Part shown: piece after piece, positions 47,219 through 60,610 of the stretch
Layout: each line of letters begins with the position of its first letter
Position numbering within the stretch: the stretch's first letter is position 1
DNA from: Hyaloperonospora brassicae
Taxonomy: Eukaryota > Oomycota > Peronosporomycetes > Peronosporales > Peronosporaceae
Reading direction: 5' to 3'
Length of the DNA stretch: 64,000 nt
Assembly: GCA_947650285.1 (NCBI GenBank)
Contig: CANTFL010001401.1
Coordinates: 310,001 to 374,000, forward strand
Position numbers and translations under genes: made by a program
Notes under the pieces: model-generated
What the model was told of the DNA's origin: nothing
Database searches by the model: none
Seen by the model: the letters and a program-made list of their open reading frames with translations, nothing else

Positions 47219-48855
47219 CTATTGTACAAAGATGTATTCCCTCATCCCTGCCAAAACATTTTACTTAAGGGTATACGACTTTCTCAAGAAATCTAGTTGT
47301 AACTCAGCTCGAGAAAATTTTGACATGATGTTTGGCTAATCTATCGTAGCCAAGTTTTTGTTATCCACATATTTGTGGCAACTCCCTAAAACACGCCATG
47401 TGAGAGAATCAAAATCTTTACATCAATATCAGACTCTATGTATGCGCAAGATCCTATGAGAATGGCGAGTAATTAACACATTAATCCGATATAAGTCTGC
47501 AGCGGTAGCGACATAGACACTTCTATCAATAGATATGTCGTCACCATCTTTTTACCCATAAATCTGATGAACGATCTTTTCATATCAGAATGCGTGAAAG
47601 GCACATTTGGCATACATCATTAAGCAACCCTAGTGATTTGCTTTATACCGTAGCGGCGAAAAAAATGATCCTGATACATTTTAATGATGGATCACAATTA
47701 TGCTGCGATCCTGGCGAAATACGCACGGACCCAATCGGACCATGTGTTTGTTAGAAGTCAATATATGGAAATATAGCGGAAATGAGAGAATAACGATCCG
47801 CGTCCGTTATGTTATTGTACTTGTGTGTGATTACAAGCTGATTATGAAGTCTTAGTTGGATTCGAGTTCACAGATACGAAATACAACCCCTTCATGTGAT
47901 TGTTGAAAACGGCGTACTAGGCGTGTCCCTGATACGAAACGTACATACGAGATTATCGACTGGACAAGACCAGTAGATGATGAAGGGATTTAATAGATAT
48001 CAGGACTGGCCTTATATTTACAGGTCCTTGCGCATCTGCACCAAATTTATGTCTATCTTTACCAAAAATATATTTATTACTGGTAGTGAATATGGAGTGC
48101 TGAGATCCTGTTTGAAGATTTTCCTAATACAATTGACGACGTCAAGGTGAGCTTCATACTATCGCCCATTGATGCGATTCGTGGCTAAAGTAGATCTTCT
48201 ATGTTGCAATGACTCCATCGATTTTCAATACGCTTTACATTGATGCAAAACTACACTTACGTACCCGATTATCATTTTAAGCATTCTTATCAGAAGCAAC
48301 ATTAATTAAACAATTGCCCAGTGCATATCAAGGACTCCTTTTATAAAAATATGGATAAGCTTGATTGTCACCTGTCTGCTTGGAGATATTTTGTACATTG
48401 TTAAAGTATTCATGCGTGATTATACCAGGCCGTCAGCGGGCCACGACTCACGCAACTAGTGGTAAGGTGGCTTTCACTCTTCGCATTTTATTACTTTTAA
48501 TGGCAGAATAAAGCAGGACGACATTTATATCGTCGCTAGCGCTTGTGTATGCCGGACTGGTTCAACGAAGTTTCTGCATCCACCTTTTAAAATTAAAATT
48601 ACTGTTCCAACATATAAAATGCAGATTCCGGTATTGATATAAATGAATGACGTGATAAGGACGTACAAAAAAATTATAAAATGTTTTGAATATAAGATGT
48701 ACCATCGGATCTATCTCATCAAGTAATAAAACAAAATAGCATATCAGCTGTCGTCAGTGAGCCTAGTTTTACAAAGAGCGAAAAGGTGGACATCATGTCT
48801 GTTCAGGTCTATCTCACGGTCGGGATCATATTTTTCTGTCTAAACTTGTGATATT
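47219..48855. other. AT-rich region, no supported gene
   Basis: Only short open pieces, such as HNYAAILAKYARTQSDH around 47690-47740 (+). No RNA gene or repeat was recognised. Confidence 0.4.
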
Positions 48856-49245
48856 ATGCGATTTAGCACATCCTTGCTAGCTTCATTTATTACGATAAAT
48901 CTTAGCCCTTTTCAGATGAACCACTATAGACTATATGAGTTCAAGATATTTTTGAGGAGCCATGTTTCCTTACGATTTTTTGGCTTACTCGAATTCGAGC
49001 TAAACACATTAGTTATGTTACTTTTTCGATTAATGAGTTGGACGGTTCATCATGTTGCATTTACAAAGTCGATCATAGCTCAAAGCTGTATTAAATCTTC
49101 AAAACTCAATAGTTTGAATTCATGGGATACTCGTGAGTTTAAATTTGATTTAGATCCTCTATTAAAGATAATTGTTTGGTTTTACGTGTCCCGTTGCATA
49201 AAAACACAATGGAAGCAAACATTTGTTTTGGTCATTCGAAAGTAG
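48856..49245 (+). CDS. Hypothetical ORF, 129 codons, hydrophobic
   Basis: ATG at 48856 to the stop at 49243-49245. The start MRFSTSLLASFITINLSP could be a weak signal peptide. The rest is rich in Phe, Leu and basic residues without a domain. In this AT-rich region a frame of 129 codons is unusual but not impossible by chance. It lies about 300 bases upstream of the RXLR-like relic at 49563. Confidence 0.2.
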   Translation: MRFSTSLLASFITINLSPFQMNHYRLYEFKIFLRSHVSLRFFGLLEFELNTLVMLLFRLMSWTVHHVAFTKSIIAQSCIKSSKLNSLNSWDTREFKFDLDPLLKIIVWFYVSRCIKTQWKQTFVLVIRK

Positions 49246-49562
49246 ATAATTTCAACCTTTCCTTACAATAAACTTTAACGACGCGTCTGAGAACCACGAG
49301 ATTTAGATTATATATTTGCATATAGCATGATTTGCCTTCAACATATCCGTGCATTGTATGACCTCGCACGAAACATGATTTATAAATTCATGTCATCACT
49401 TAAAAAAATTCTTTTTGAAGTGTAAGTTTGATCAAAGAACGAAGTTACGGCTTAAATCTCACTTCTCACTTATACATTAATTATTGATTACAATGTCGTT
49501 GCAGCTAATACCGAAGCCGATACGACCATTATCGATAAAGACATTATAGAATAGCGATCCAT

Positions 49563-49778
49563 ATGTTACGATACTCTACGGCGATAACTTTACTGATATA
49601 TAGAAATTTGACAACGCCTGAACCAGCGAGGACGGTAGACGCCCCCGATGACGAAGGAAATTCAGTCTGGAGTGCACATTACGCGGATTGCAATAAAAGG
49701 CGAGCCATCATAAGCGGTCTTGGTGGCCAAAGATATTCTAAATTTATAAATTTCATCATTATAATACGAGAGCGGTAA
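49563..49778 (+). pseudogene. Relic of an RXLR-type effector N-terminus
   Basis: A 71-codon frame. The first 20 residues are partly hydrophobic (STAITLLIY), like a damaged signal peptide. They are followed by ARTVDAPDDEGNS, a linker style common just before the RXLR motif in oomycete effectors. The RXLR itself is gone (VWSAHY at that place). The later NKRRAIISGLG sits where a dEER motif normally lies. The C-terminal effector domain is missing. RXLR proteins act inside plant cells after secretion; this copy is clearly broken. Confidence 0.42.
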
Positions 49779-52700
49779 AATGAAAAAAACAAATCGCTGT
49801 CAGACATGAAATGGAATCGTTTCTGACTAAGTGATGCTATGAAATTGATAAAGAATTTTTACAACAACTGATCACGAGACTAACGTTGGGGTCAGATCGT
49901 TGTCTGAATAAGTGATTATCCTTGCGAAACAAGGGAAGCAGGGCCAACTGTGTCGAAGATGATGATATGTTGTGCTGAATAGTGACTGAATAAAACTACA
50001 CATTAACAATGAACTGTAATTCTTAATTTGAAAAATGGATTAATCGGGATCCATCGGGTCGAGTGAATCAAGGTACTATCATATCAGGTAAACGGCCTCT
50101 ATCGATTTTTTATATAATAAAATAGAAGAAATGTGGTACTTATAGATAAAGAACGGTGCTGTTCGGTAATATGGATGTGCCATAGGTCGACAACTCAGTT
50201 GCAATCATAGTTCTAGTGATGAGAACATTATTGCAATATAGGTTTACGTGATCATACCCTTGATTTAGAGTTCTCCGATCGTGACCGCATTCTAAGGTTA
50301 TGTGTTAGTAAATTCGATTCAACATAATTATATCGTTAGCGCAATTTACAGTAATTTGTTTGTAAACCGCGATTCGGTCATATCCGATCATCACCGCCAT
50401 TCGATTATTTTCATCGGAACTATTGGATGCAGCACAATTGCAGTTAAGTTCGGGTGTGACTCGGTTGCGAACGCACCCTGAAGTTTTCTAATTGCAAGTA
50501 CGATCCGTGCGACCTTAACACGATCCAAATAGGCGATAAACCGTGTGCATAGAGACGAGGTATAAATTTTTTGGACAAGCGTGACACATGACAGAAGATT
50601 ATGACATCGATATCGTTGAAATCTCGGAATTGTCATTTTGCTTCTTCAAAACCGTATTATTAAAAATATTTTGACGAACCCGTGCCGAATGCTTCCAAAA
50701 TTATATTTTTGGGCCTCCTGACATTTTAAAAAACCGCACACCCTTTAATAAGTTGCGCCCTCAAGTTGTGTGATCAATTGTTTTGAGATGACTTTTGGCA
50801 TCCCACGGCTACGATATGACGTACTGAATCTTTGGTAGATCCGAGAAATATTTTCGCCACGGCTTAAGTGGTTTGAAGGCCGAGCGGGTTCAGTATTTAG
50901 ATATTAGAAAAGGTGATATCGTCGTAATCAGGTTGACTCATACCGAGCACCCGAAAAGCTCGCGTTTGTGTGTATAGTTCTACAAGATAACCTCTAACCC
51001 ATCCAAATTACGGTCGAATACTTCCTTATTCCAAGCCCACCTAAAAAAGTGAAGCCAGTTTTAACGACGGATGCTCAATGTGATAATTAAAACATGAATA
51101 GAAAAGGAACACAACCGCTTATGTATTTTAGTCTTTTTGCAGTTGGCTTTAATAATTGCATCTATATTTTCACGGCTTGAAAAAAATTATGGTAGTCTAT
51201 TTCAAATATTCATGGTAAAATTGTAAATAAACAATATTATAATTAGGAACAGCAAATATTAACCTTACTAAAGCATCGGTAAATGCCGTGTGTTGCATAG
51301 CCTCGGTATTGCACACGCGATTGAGCTGCCGGGTAGTAGGCGCACGCTTGTGATGTAAAAGGAGCAGCAATTTTTGCACATACAGTCAAATCCCCCGATT
51401 AGGGCGGTGGGGATACCCACCACGCACAAATACACATTCAGTATTTCGATCCTATCTTATGATCCCAACTTGGTTCTGCAAAACAATTCTCCTCGTAAAT
51501 GTGAGATTCTTAACTCATTCATCGCAATCCTGCTGAACAATAACTTAATATTAGCCTTCGACGTGTAACAGCGAGAAATATACTCGGTGTGATACATACA
51601 AACGCTGGGTCTCATAATTACACCCAGTAACTCTCGAAATCAGACGCCTACTACGATCATGCACGAGGGCATCGCGTAGCTCTTTTGGCAACCAAAATAG
51701 CTCCTAGCATTAGATGAAGTTGCTACGTCGTCTGGCCAGGTGTTCTCACCGACGCATCCGTTCGTAATTCGCGTTTTTCCTTACGATTTATATTGCAATT
51801 TATAAAAAAGATTATGAAGAGACTTCAAAAGTGTTTTTTCGTCCGGTGGTTTGGATATCCGCCTTCATGGTATAGTTTAAATCAAGCATCAAAACTTTTA
51901 TTAATTCAGTCCTTGGACATCGGTGTGAAAAGACTCATAAGAAGATTTGATGGATATTTTATATACTTAAGCCTTCGGCTCTTTTATAGGGCTCGAAAAT
52001 TAAATCATGATTTGTACATATCAAAGGAGATGCGCGTTTTATCGTGAGGGATCATTATATATAGAAAAACCTGCATAAGGGTCGATAAGAACTGTCAACA
52101 GAACGATAAACAAATGTCGCATCAGGAGATAAAAGCCAGAAATAATATTGAAACGATCATGACGACGTGTTGTGACCACCCGCTTTGGTTTTTTTCTAAG
52201 ACGGGTGTGAGCTGCATATACATAGCCGAATTATGCCTCATTGCCTATTCAGCCAACACTTGTTAGTAAATACATAATTAAAAAGTTTACGCGCAACTAT
52301 CACCGTAAAAGCTATCGTTGAATTATCAGGTCATTACAGCGTTTGCAGAGGCAATTCTTATCTCCTTTTTCGACTACTAAAAGCTATTTCACCTGTATGC
52401 TGATGAAAATCGGCCACAAGATGGTAACATAATTATGCGAGAGCTCAATATCTTAGCGTATTACTATCGGTCATTCAGCAAACACCAGCGCAATCGTACA
52501 ACAATGAAAGTAGGGTTCAAATTCATTGTCGAGATTCTTTGTGCGTTTCGGAAAATGTTTCTCGTGTCTTCAGTTGTTGTCTATAGGAATTAAAATGAAC
52601 ACTTTCCCCACGGAAACCAACATGCAGGTAAAGCGATTGAAATTGATTTTTTCGAGTATTACTGGTCGACGCACAACCTCAAGGAATATTAAAATGTTGG

Positions 52701-52842
52701 AAGAGACCGTTAATCGTAAATGCGCTTCCAGACCATGAACGGAGATGATGTGTTATTACTAGATGAGATATAATTATTAACAAAAAGCTTTCAGTGCTTC
52801 CAGCACGGTCCGGTACTTTGTCAATATCAATATGAGGACCCC
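49779..52842. other. AT-rich region, no supported gene
   Basis: Frames 50636-50391 (-, 81 codons), 51793-52047 (+, 84 codons, aromatic and basic) and 52526-52738 (+) show no recognised domain. No repeats or RNA genes were noticed. The last 100 bases lead into the integrase relic. Confidence 0.4.
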
Positions 52843-53640
52843 ATGATTAAAAAAAACCAAGTCTTCCTGGCTTTCAGGCTCCAAAACCTCGATTATCAGC
52901 TAGTACCTCTACTCACGTGTACCTTGGTAACCTGCCAGAATAGTTTAATTGCCCCATTTAAGCTTCGCGATGACTTATTGCACTGGTACTATGAATTTCT
53001 TGGGCATCCAAATAGTGAGAGACTCTTTAAGACCATTCGACCGATTGTACAAAACCATTCGCCCGCTTGTACTAGCCAAGCATGGAGTCTACAAATGCGC
53101 GACCAAACAAGACGTGTCTGGTTTGCAAACGCGCCAAGGTTCATGGTGACAAACAATATTATGATCAATTCCACCCAGAATTTTTAAGAGCGTGATCCCA
53201 TTTGATGTCGTCCATGTCGATCTCATTCGACCCTATGAAGACGGAAGCTACAGGGTCACTATGATTGATCAGATTGCACGATAGATGAAATTCGGCCTCC
53301 AAGCCAACAAGTTTTCACTCACCACTACAAAAGATTTGATCGAGAATCTGTATCGATACCCTCGACCACGTAAATTCATTCACGATCAAGGGACATAATG
53401 TACAAATGCCGAATGTCAGGAACTTTTGACCAGTTCTATATGGTATAAAAGCTAATCCGATCGCATCAAAGAACTCACAAGAGATTGCTATGTGTAAAAG
53501 GATTCACTTAGAGCTCATGAACATCATTCGCTGCTACAAGGGTGATGACTGAAAAATATGCTATCTACGACGCTGCATTTGCTGTTCGTGCCATTTTCCA
53601 TAGTATATAAATTGCGTCGACATAATAAATACTTTTTGGC
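52843..53640 (+). pseudogene. Ty3/Gypsy-type integrase remnant
   Basis: The first frame (52843-53187) contains DDLLHWYYEFLGHP, the zinc-binding H-H part of retroelement integrases; the matching CxxC half is lost. After a shift, the catalytic core follows: FDVVHVDLIRPYEDGSY (first Asp, about 53219), an in-frame stop, and RPRKFIHDQGT (second Asp, about 53384), again followed by a stop. Further on, CKRIHLELMNIIRCYKG (about 53490-53550) has Lys where the catalytic Glu should be. Such integrases insert retrotransposon DNA; this one is dead. No LTRs were found. Confidence 0.75.
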
Positions 53641-54799
53641 TACGATATGATCACTAGGCATCTTTGCGAAGTCAATTGGAGCTATTCGGCAGTTGACTAG
53701 ACAGTTTGAAGATGGTCGACGATGTTAAGTGACAAGACTGCTGAAAAAGTATAAAGCCGTTATTAAAGCAAGATATGCACAACAACCTTTTCAACTCATT
53801 TTCAATTTTACCAAAACCTTCACTAGCCTTACTAGCAAGACTTGCAGAGCCTCTTGCCTCTCTACTGGGAAATATTAAACAAGGGTACCGTAACAACCCG
53901 AACTCTAAGGTGTAGTTTTTACGGGATAGGTTTTACGTCGGTAATTACGCAGGAATGATTGGACTCGTAGGGTGAATAGATGCGCTGACTGACTTAAATG
54001 TGTCCACATATGAATCAGGGCGTAGGCAGATAATCTTGGATAATCAATCACCTCATAATCTTCCATCTACTGCCCAATTGTCTTCTCTGGTCTTCCGAGT
54101 GGACTACCTGCATCCTTCCCAGTTTCGGTCGTCAAGCTTCGCATCTTTCAACAAATAGCTTGTCCCTTTAATTTATTCTTCTTCTCATCGTTGCCTTTCG
54201 CTGCGCTTTGTTTAGTCTCGCGGTCCTTAAAAAGCTTATGTCCTAATGTTCTGCTGGCACCATGTGCAGTCGCTCTTGTTTAACCATGTCGAGAATAAGA
54301 ATATCAACTTATCAAGTATATCCTATGGTGCGATTTCAATCGCAAGCATGTCTCGCGACATCATCATTGTGCACGCTTAATTTAGTGGCGCATCTACACA
54401 TCGGGAATCATCTCGGCATTTTAGGTACCTCTGCAAATATTTGAACATTCTCGCGCAGACGCTGAAAGAATATGAGCACAATTTTATCCCGTAGCTTGGT
54501 CATCGTCCATAGCTTCTGTTCCAGATCTTTGTGAAAACTTCTGACACGAAAAGCAAACCCACGGCTTTGTATAATTGATCAAAAGACCATGTTTTAACTT
54601 TGCTTCATCATGAGAAGGATCCACTTCAATGACCGCAATCAAGGTTAGGCTTTTTGTTCTTTGTTCCATTCTTTCTTCTTTTCGAAACTGTAAATCGGCT
54701 CTCCACTTCATAAATCTACGCGGACTTTCACCATAAATTTTCGCATCTTCACTTGCAGGGTATCCGCAGGAAGGCCATCTTTGACAGGAAACAGTCTCA
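53641..54799. other. Broken sequence between the two Gypsy remnants
   Basis: No clear domain. Minus frames 53896-53672 and 54711-54484 and the Lys/Glu-rich minus stretch around 54250-54150 might be decayed gag or polyprotein parts, but I cannot show it. Confidence 0.35.
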
Positions 54800-55700
54800 A
54801 CGTATAAGCAACAAAGTCTTTATCATCGTGTCAGCTCAAGATAAATGGACATGATTCTCTATCCGTCCTATCCAAAATCCTTGTCAAGTAAAGATTCGTG
54901 ATTTTGAAGCGTTAAAGAGGTTGGCGTAACGCTATCATGTTTAACAGAAAATTTAATTTTTATTGATGATGCTTGAATTTACCGAAGCTCTTTTTTTGCG
55001 GTAACGCAATCTGTTGCATCGCTTAGGTCGTTTTTTTATCTTGCGGATAAATACCATACGTGGTTAGCGCGTAGCCGAAATAATCTTATTTCGATCGTAA
55101 CATGTAGCATTTTTTTCGTTCCAAATGACATCATATTAGTTGAGTTGCTTCAACAACACCAGAAGATGCTCTAGGTGGTCAAATTTGTTGCTTAAACACG
55201 TTAACAGATCATTCAGGTATGCAACAGCCAAGTCCAAATCACCAAAAATTTGTCCATTCGTGCCTAATACTCATCAAGTGCGGTAGTAAACTTCCATTTA
55301 AAGGCTCTTTAATTTTTTATTTCCAAAAGATAGGCAACAATTAGCAAGCGGCCTGCTTTGCTTATTCAATTGTATCTAGTAGTAGCTCATATTGGCAATT
55401 AAAGTCGTAAACCACGGTGCTGCAGTCAGACGTCGCATAATCTTGCAAATTTGAGGATTGAAGTATGGAATGCAAAGTAGGCAGCGATTGCGTACTCTGT
55501 AGTTTACCAGCACGCGAAAAGGCCCGTTCATCTATGTCACGAAAATTGCATGACTGACCAATTACGAATCATACCGGTATCTTAACTCACCGAGTTAAAT
55601 AAGATGCTGGGTCCTGATCTTGCTGCGTAATCTTGACTGCTATTAAGGCAACAAGGTAGAGCTAGTACTTCGTTGTAGTAATTTGGATTGAGTTCTGATA
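54800..55700 (-). pseudogene. Ty3/Gypsy-type reverse transcriptase remnant
   Basis: On the minus strand the RT blocks appear in order: a Tyr-Tyr-x-Ile-Gln-like block (YYxIQLNK, about 55395-55365), IFGDLDLAVAYLNDLL (about 55245-55203), where the catalytic YLDD box has become YLND, then FDHLEHLLVLLKQLN (about 55180-55140) and the WNEKNATCY region. This order (motif, YxDD, HLEHL...L) is typical of Gypsy RT. Stops and shifts are frequent. It runs opposite to the integrase at 52.8-53.6 kb, so the two are from different copies or a rearranged one. Confidence 0.65.
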
Positions 55701-57286
55701 AGTGAGCTCCTAATATACGCACAAATTTTGTTCCGGTGTTATTCAAAAACCATTATGTGTCGATTCGTCGAGATTACACTAACAAAAATATATAAGAGAT
55801 AGTAATTGAATGGAAAAACAAAATACATATTGCAATGTATCAATTTAAATACCATCATCAAACTTGTTCAGTATGCCATACTATTTCTGGCATTGGACAA
55901 CTTTGAACCGAGTTTACGCCATTTTTACAACCGACAGTGCCACCAAGCTGACCACGTATGTCAAGTTTTCGTGAGGCAATTTTTCAGCCTATCATCTTAT
56001 GGTAATGCTGTAAAAAGATAATCACCATGAAGAGATCTCAAGCCATCGAATCGAAGCCTTAATTTGAAGGTAATAAGGAAGGTGATTTTGTTTCGGATCC
56101 ATCAACTTAGTACATTAGTATATCGCATGTATATGGGAATATAACAATTCTTTTATATTGCACCCGTGGTGTGATGCATTCGACGTGTATTATATTCAGT
56201 ATACAAGTAACTGAAGACTCGGAAAGTAATAGATTATACATGTCACTCGTAGTAGCAACATGATATTAATGATGTGCATTTTAGTCATTAGGCTCATTGG
56301 CGGCAGGAATTACTTTGAAGATTGATGCAGCACAGATTATCCTTGGTTGTGATATGGCGTCACATCAATTGACCTAGCCACGAAACGCTTATATAGGAGA
56401 GCTATTGTGGCGATCGGGTAGAAAATATATATAAATTGTAGATTGCAAAACAAATGTAACTTTTTATAAAGACTTTTAAGGACCGTTATACAAATGCTAC
56501 ATGATGTTTATTTTTATTACCTTGTTTTAATATTTTATATTACCTCTACACGCATAGTTTACGTGAAAATCAAGGCAAATAATTTGTCCAATTAGAAGGA
56601 GGGTAGCTTACATTAGGTCGTTTTTAGCATTTGAGGCTCCGTTTCATCATTTTTTGCAAATTCTTCTGGTGATGCTCGCGTTATACAAATTGTGCATCTG
56701 TGAATATAAAAGTCCGGCTTAACTATCCACGTATCTTACAACAAAGCAATGTATGAATACGATGTTTATCCGACACCAATTGATACACAGCCATCGCTCC
56801 TCTTTATGTCAGATCGATTCTATCATTGCTTATTCCTACAATAAAAAAGCATGCAATGTGTACTTAAAAGGCGATCATATCCATCTTATTTATTTTAATA
56901 AAGAAGTTTAATTTGTTTTCGATTGTATGTGCCTTAAAACTGTAAAAATATCATATATGTCCGTCTAGAATTATACGCTGGATCACGTAAATAAATTTGA
57001 TGTAATAACTAATATAGGTTAATATGTCGTCGAATATAATTCTAGTGGCAAGCAAATTTGGGCAATAAAACTCGGGTGGTGCATTTCTCTATCAATATAA
57101 AATATGTGAATTTGCCATATATGCCAAAAGTATGCCATACAATTGATACGTGATACAAAAATGTACTATATGACGTCAAATTAACTAATTTACTTTAAGC
57201 TACGAAGCTGAAACTATTGCTTATCAACCTGCTGATATGCGTGCTACGGGCTTGATGTAAATCAATATGCTAAGCTAATTCAATCG
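55701..57286. other. AT-rich region, no supported gene
   Basis: Includes one 71-codon plus frame (55806-56021) without a domain. Nothing else recognised. Confidence 0.45.
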
Positions 57287-57658
57287 TGTTTATTTTATAC
57301 GCCACTACAACTAAAAATACAACAAATTATACTCACAGGTTAGTAATGGTAATCCAGACTGAAGCCGATTCCATTTTTGAAGGAGTATCCTATCTTCCTA
57401 GTGCCGATACCTTCATCACAGCAATTGTTCTTTCTTAGCAAGCAATTGAACCAATGTTAACGCAAGAATTTGCTTTATCTGGGTTCAACTACCATCGTCA
57501 TCAAGATTCCTCAAACTTTGCGCTATCTTTTATACAAATCACTATTCGTCATTCACTGATATATACTGCGTCATATCGTACCGTTAAGATCGTTTCCAGC
57601 AGACCATACTGAGCAGAAAAGCAAAAAGAAGTTTTTCTTTATCATAAAATAATACCGC
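57287..57658 (+). pseudogene. Possible decayed coding fragment, unknown family
   Basis: A plus frame of about 120 codons interrupted by two stops. It contains protein-like stretches (QTEADSIFEGVSYLPSADTF, then AIEPMLTQEFALSGFNYH). No start codon is evident and no family is recognised. Given the number of frames in this AT-rich region it could be coincidence. Confidence 0.2.
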
Positions 57659-60328
57659 CGCGGTAAAAGCTGTATAAATTCACATAAGATATCAGGGATG
57701 TCGAAAGTAAGGTGTATGATGTAGTCTTACACTAATACAAAGACTAACAATTACATTTACACGCTGTTTTCAAGCGTTTACACAACTATCTCTCGTATTT
57801 ACGTGCAAAAGTGATTATAATGGGCTCCTATCGATATGCTAGGACGCAAGATTAGTTTGTATGAGAAAGCATATGTAAAGGATAACTGGCTTATATCAAT
57901 GTAGTCGTACCCCGTTTATGAGGAATGCTATTCCTCAAATTAGCCAGATGATATCAAAACATCTTATAACAATATATTAAAAAAGCTAAAATCAATGTAA
58001 TATGTTGACTGGTCAACCATACATACATAGGCTTTTGACCAGTCAAATTTTTGTAATATTAATGCTTTCGATCGATTTTATATTTTATAGTCTGCGTGCA
58101 TTAATTATCTTGATCATTTTATGCCGCATTCTTTGTTAGGAGTGAGGATACTTTGATTCAAAGTTGTGTACTGCATTATTGTTTTCGTGCACTACAAACA
58201 AACATAGCATATGTATAGAATATAAATATATATAAAAATACTTCTACTAGTAGTTTGATATATATGGTATTATAAGAACAAATGTGTTTTTGATAAGATT
58301 TAAATTCTTAAATTGATGTACAATATGTGAGCTGACCCAAATATAGATCTACGAAACGATAGCGAATCACAAATCCAATCACTTTCGATGATTTCAATTT
58401 CCATTGTCAACGACTTCCTCTTTATTATCGCCAAAAAAGACAATAGAGGCGAATCTTTACTCGCTTAGCGATGCAAGTATATGTATCATGTGCCAACACA
58501 AAAAATTACCGTTTTTCGTGCTCTGATCCATGGCTTCGTAATCGACAATATTATATGCAATAAAATAAATATTTTTCTATGGAATGTTGACTAAATTTAG
58601 ATGTTAAATGATACGATATGTTAATCACGATTTCATATAAAGTGTGACAATTTGTACGCGAAACGTCCATTTTAGTACTTTTCGTCGCGTACCTTGTTTA
58701 ATATTGTCTGACACATTACTTCGCGTAAAGTGTAAATTATGAATTTTTAGATGGTTATGTAGTTCTAATTGATAACGGATAATGACACAATTAACATTTC
58801 TACAAAGATTTTAATTTTATACAATGCGCAGGTGTAATAATATCTTAGTCTGGTGGCTCAATGAAATAAACCATAGAAAGTTATATGTTGTGGCGAGAAT
58901 ATAAGACGAAGCCTTGCGATATATGCTACTTTCAACTACTGACAATTCGCATCCCTTCGAACGGAACAGAGAAGAGCATATTAATGACTCTTCCGCAAAA
59001 TCTGATTCTTGCTACGTGACAGAATAATTTTGATACACTTGCGCTGCAAACTGCATGTAAAATGAAGCGACGCCAGCCCCCAAACGTGGAAAAGAATGTG
59101 TGCACAGGTCCGCACGCTCAAACACCGCATGCGAAAAGCTGGACCTTATACAAGCGTATTTGCATACGATGAAATTCGGCGGTGTGTGAAAAAAGACGAG
59201 CAGATTCAATTTCAATCGATGTGACGAAGCTTATCCGCACGATGATTATGTAAATATACAGCTGGCAGGCTAACTAATTGTCTTTTCTATTGGCGCGTAA
59301 TTTGCGTACATCTATATGGAACGACCACGGTACATTTGCCGACCCAGCAGACTCAGGGATCGGCTAATTTGCCGATTGCATTCAATTTAATATAGCATTT
59401 TCATCATTGTGTAAAATTAAGTTGCGTCCACAGGTGAGCATTTTCGTGTTTTGCTTCGTTAAAATAGCATGGCAGCCAGAATAATGGAATGCATTACCTA
59501 CCGGTACTACCATGTATTAAGTTTCGACGAAATTGCGGTCTACAAATTATAATATGCTCTAGCTTTACAATGGTACTGATAGAGCAATGTCATTGAGACT
59601 GTGTCTTTTAATTGATATTTTTAAATTGTACAGGGGGAACGATAATCACACAGCTTATTTTGGGGCAAGAGGCAACTATTAAAGTTCGCAATAATGACTA
59701 GATAAGATGTTAAATTGCGTTGATTTACCTCTACAAAGGTGGTACGATCAACAGTAGCGGCAAGATTAAGGTAGTTTTATCTCAAGCATCCATAGGTATC
59801 AGACTAAATATTCCATTACGTATAAAGTGTAAAGTTAAATTTACTTTCCTTGATCTGAATTTGGCGGCCGGCCAAATTAGATGTATCCATTCGTATAAAA
59901 TGTATAAGGGAGGTATTTATAGTTCAATACAAGCCGTTTGGTGGAGTGTGTCGATGTAGCATTATTATAATGGGATACAAGCGGGTTGCACTTTTTTAAC
60001 CTTTTTGCGGCAAACTCTACCAATTCTACATGAGCCTATCAGCTCAATTTAGTGGTATACGTATAGGTATCAGATGAGTCGACGTGTATCCAAAAAAGAC
60101 GAAAGCTTTCACTCTCTTATATACGTAAATTTTTTGCATAGCACAAATGTATGTTGCTATTTCTTACATAACCACTTCTTAATCAGTTAATAAAGGAAAT
60201 TTTAAAGACGATTGTAAGAACAAGACGGTATAGACAAGGTATTTAGGATCCAAACTGTATTAAAATTAGGGCATATATACATAAATTCTGCATTTGCCTA
60301 CAACAACAACAATTACAAATTTATAAGG
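57659..60328. other. AT-rich region, no supported gene
   Basis: Contains the perfect inverted repeat at 58005-58046 and a few short frames (59215-59012 -, 59720-59959 +) without domains. Confidence 0.45.
58005..58046. repeat. Perfect 12-bp inverted repeat with 18-nt loop
   Basis: The left arm TTGACTGGTCAA (58005-58016) and right arm TTGACCAGTCAA (58035-58046) are exact reverse complements. Each arm is itself almost palindromic. It could form a stable hairpin or act as paired protein-binding sites. Confidence 0.9.
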
Positions 60329-60610
60329 TTGACAACCGCAAGATTTTATCTAATGTGCTACTATGAGGAACTCTTGAGAGATGACAACCAAGTACGCCAA
60401 CATCCTCCTGAAGAACTATCACTACTGCAATTGAAGGCAATCCATGCTAATGACCTAGCTAAGAATGCATCGTTATTGCATGTTATGGCCGTGACGCTCG
60501 AGGCTGAGATTACCGAAGCTAAGCTTAAGTGGGATGCGAAGGCGCTCGGTATTATTGGAAAAAATGGTGAATATACAACATCAGATAAAGATACGCTCGA
60601 CAATATGTGA
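60329..60610 (+). CDS. Hypothetical ORF, 93 codons, helical
   Basis: ATG 60329 to the stop at 60608-60610. The translation is rich in Glu, Leu, Ala and Lys (PPEELSLLQLKAIHANDLAK ... LEAEITEAKLKWDAKAL) and looks amphipathic. Codon composition is GC-richer than the flanks, which favours a former coding sequence. No signal peptide or family was recognised. Confidence 0.3.
   Translation: MTTARFYLMCYYEELLRDDNQVRQHPPEELSLLQLKAIHANDLAKNASLLHVMAVTLEAEITEAKLKWDAKALGIIGKNGEYTTSDKDTLDNM

Noticed and set aside
52500..55900. Long terminal repeats around the Gypsy remnants
   Set aside because: No pair of long direct repeats could be recognised by eye, and the two remnants are in opposite orientation.
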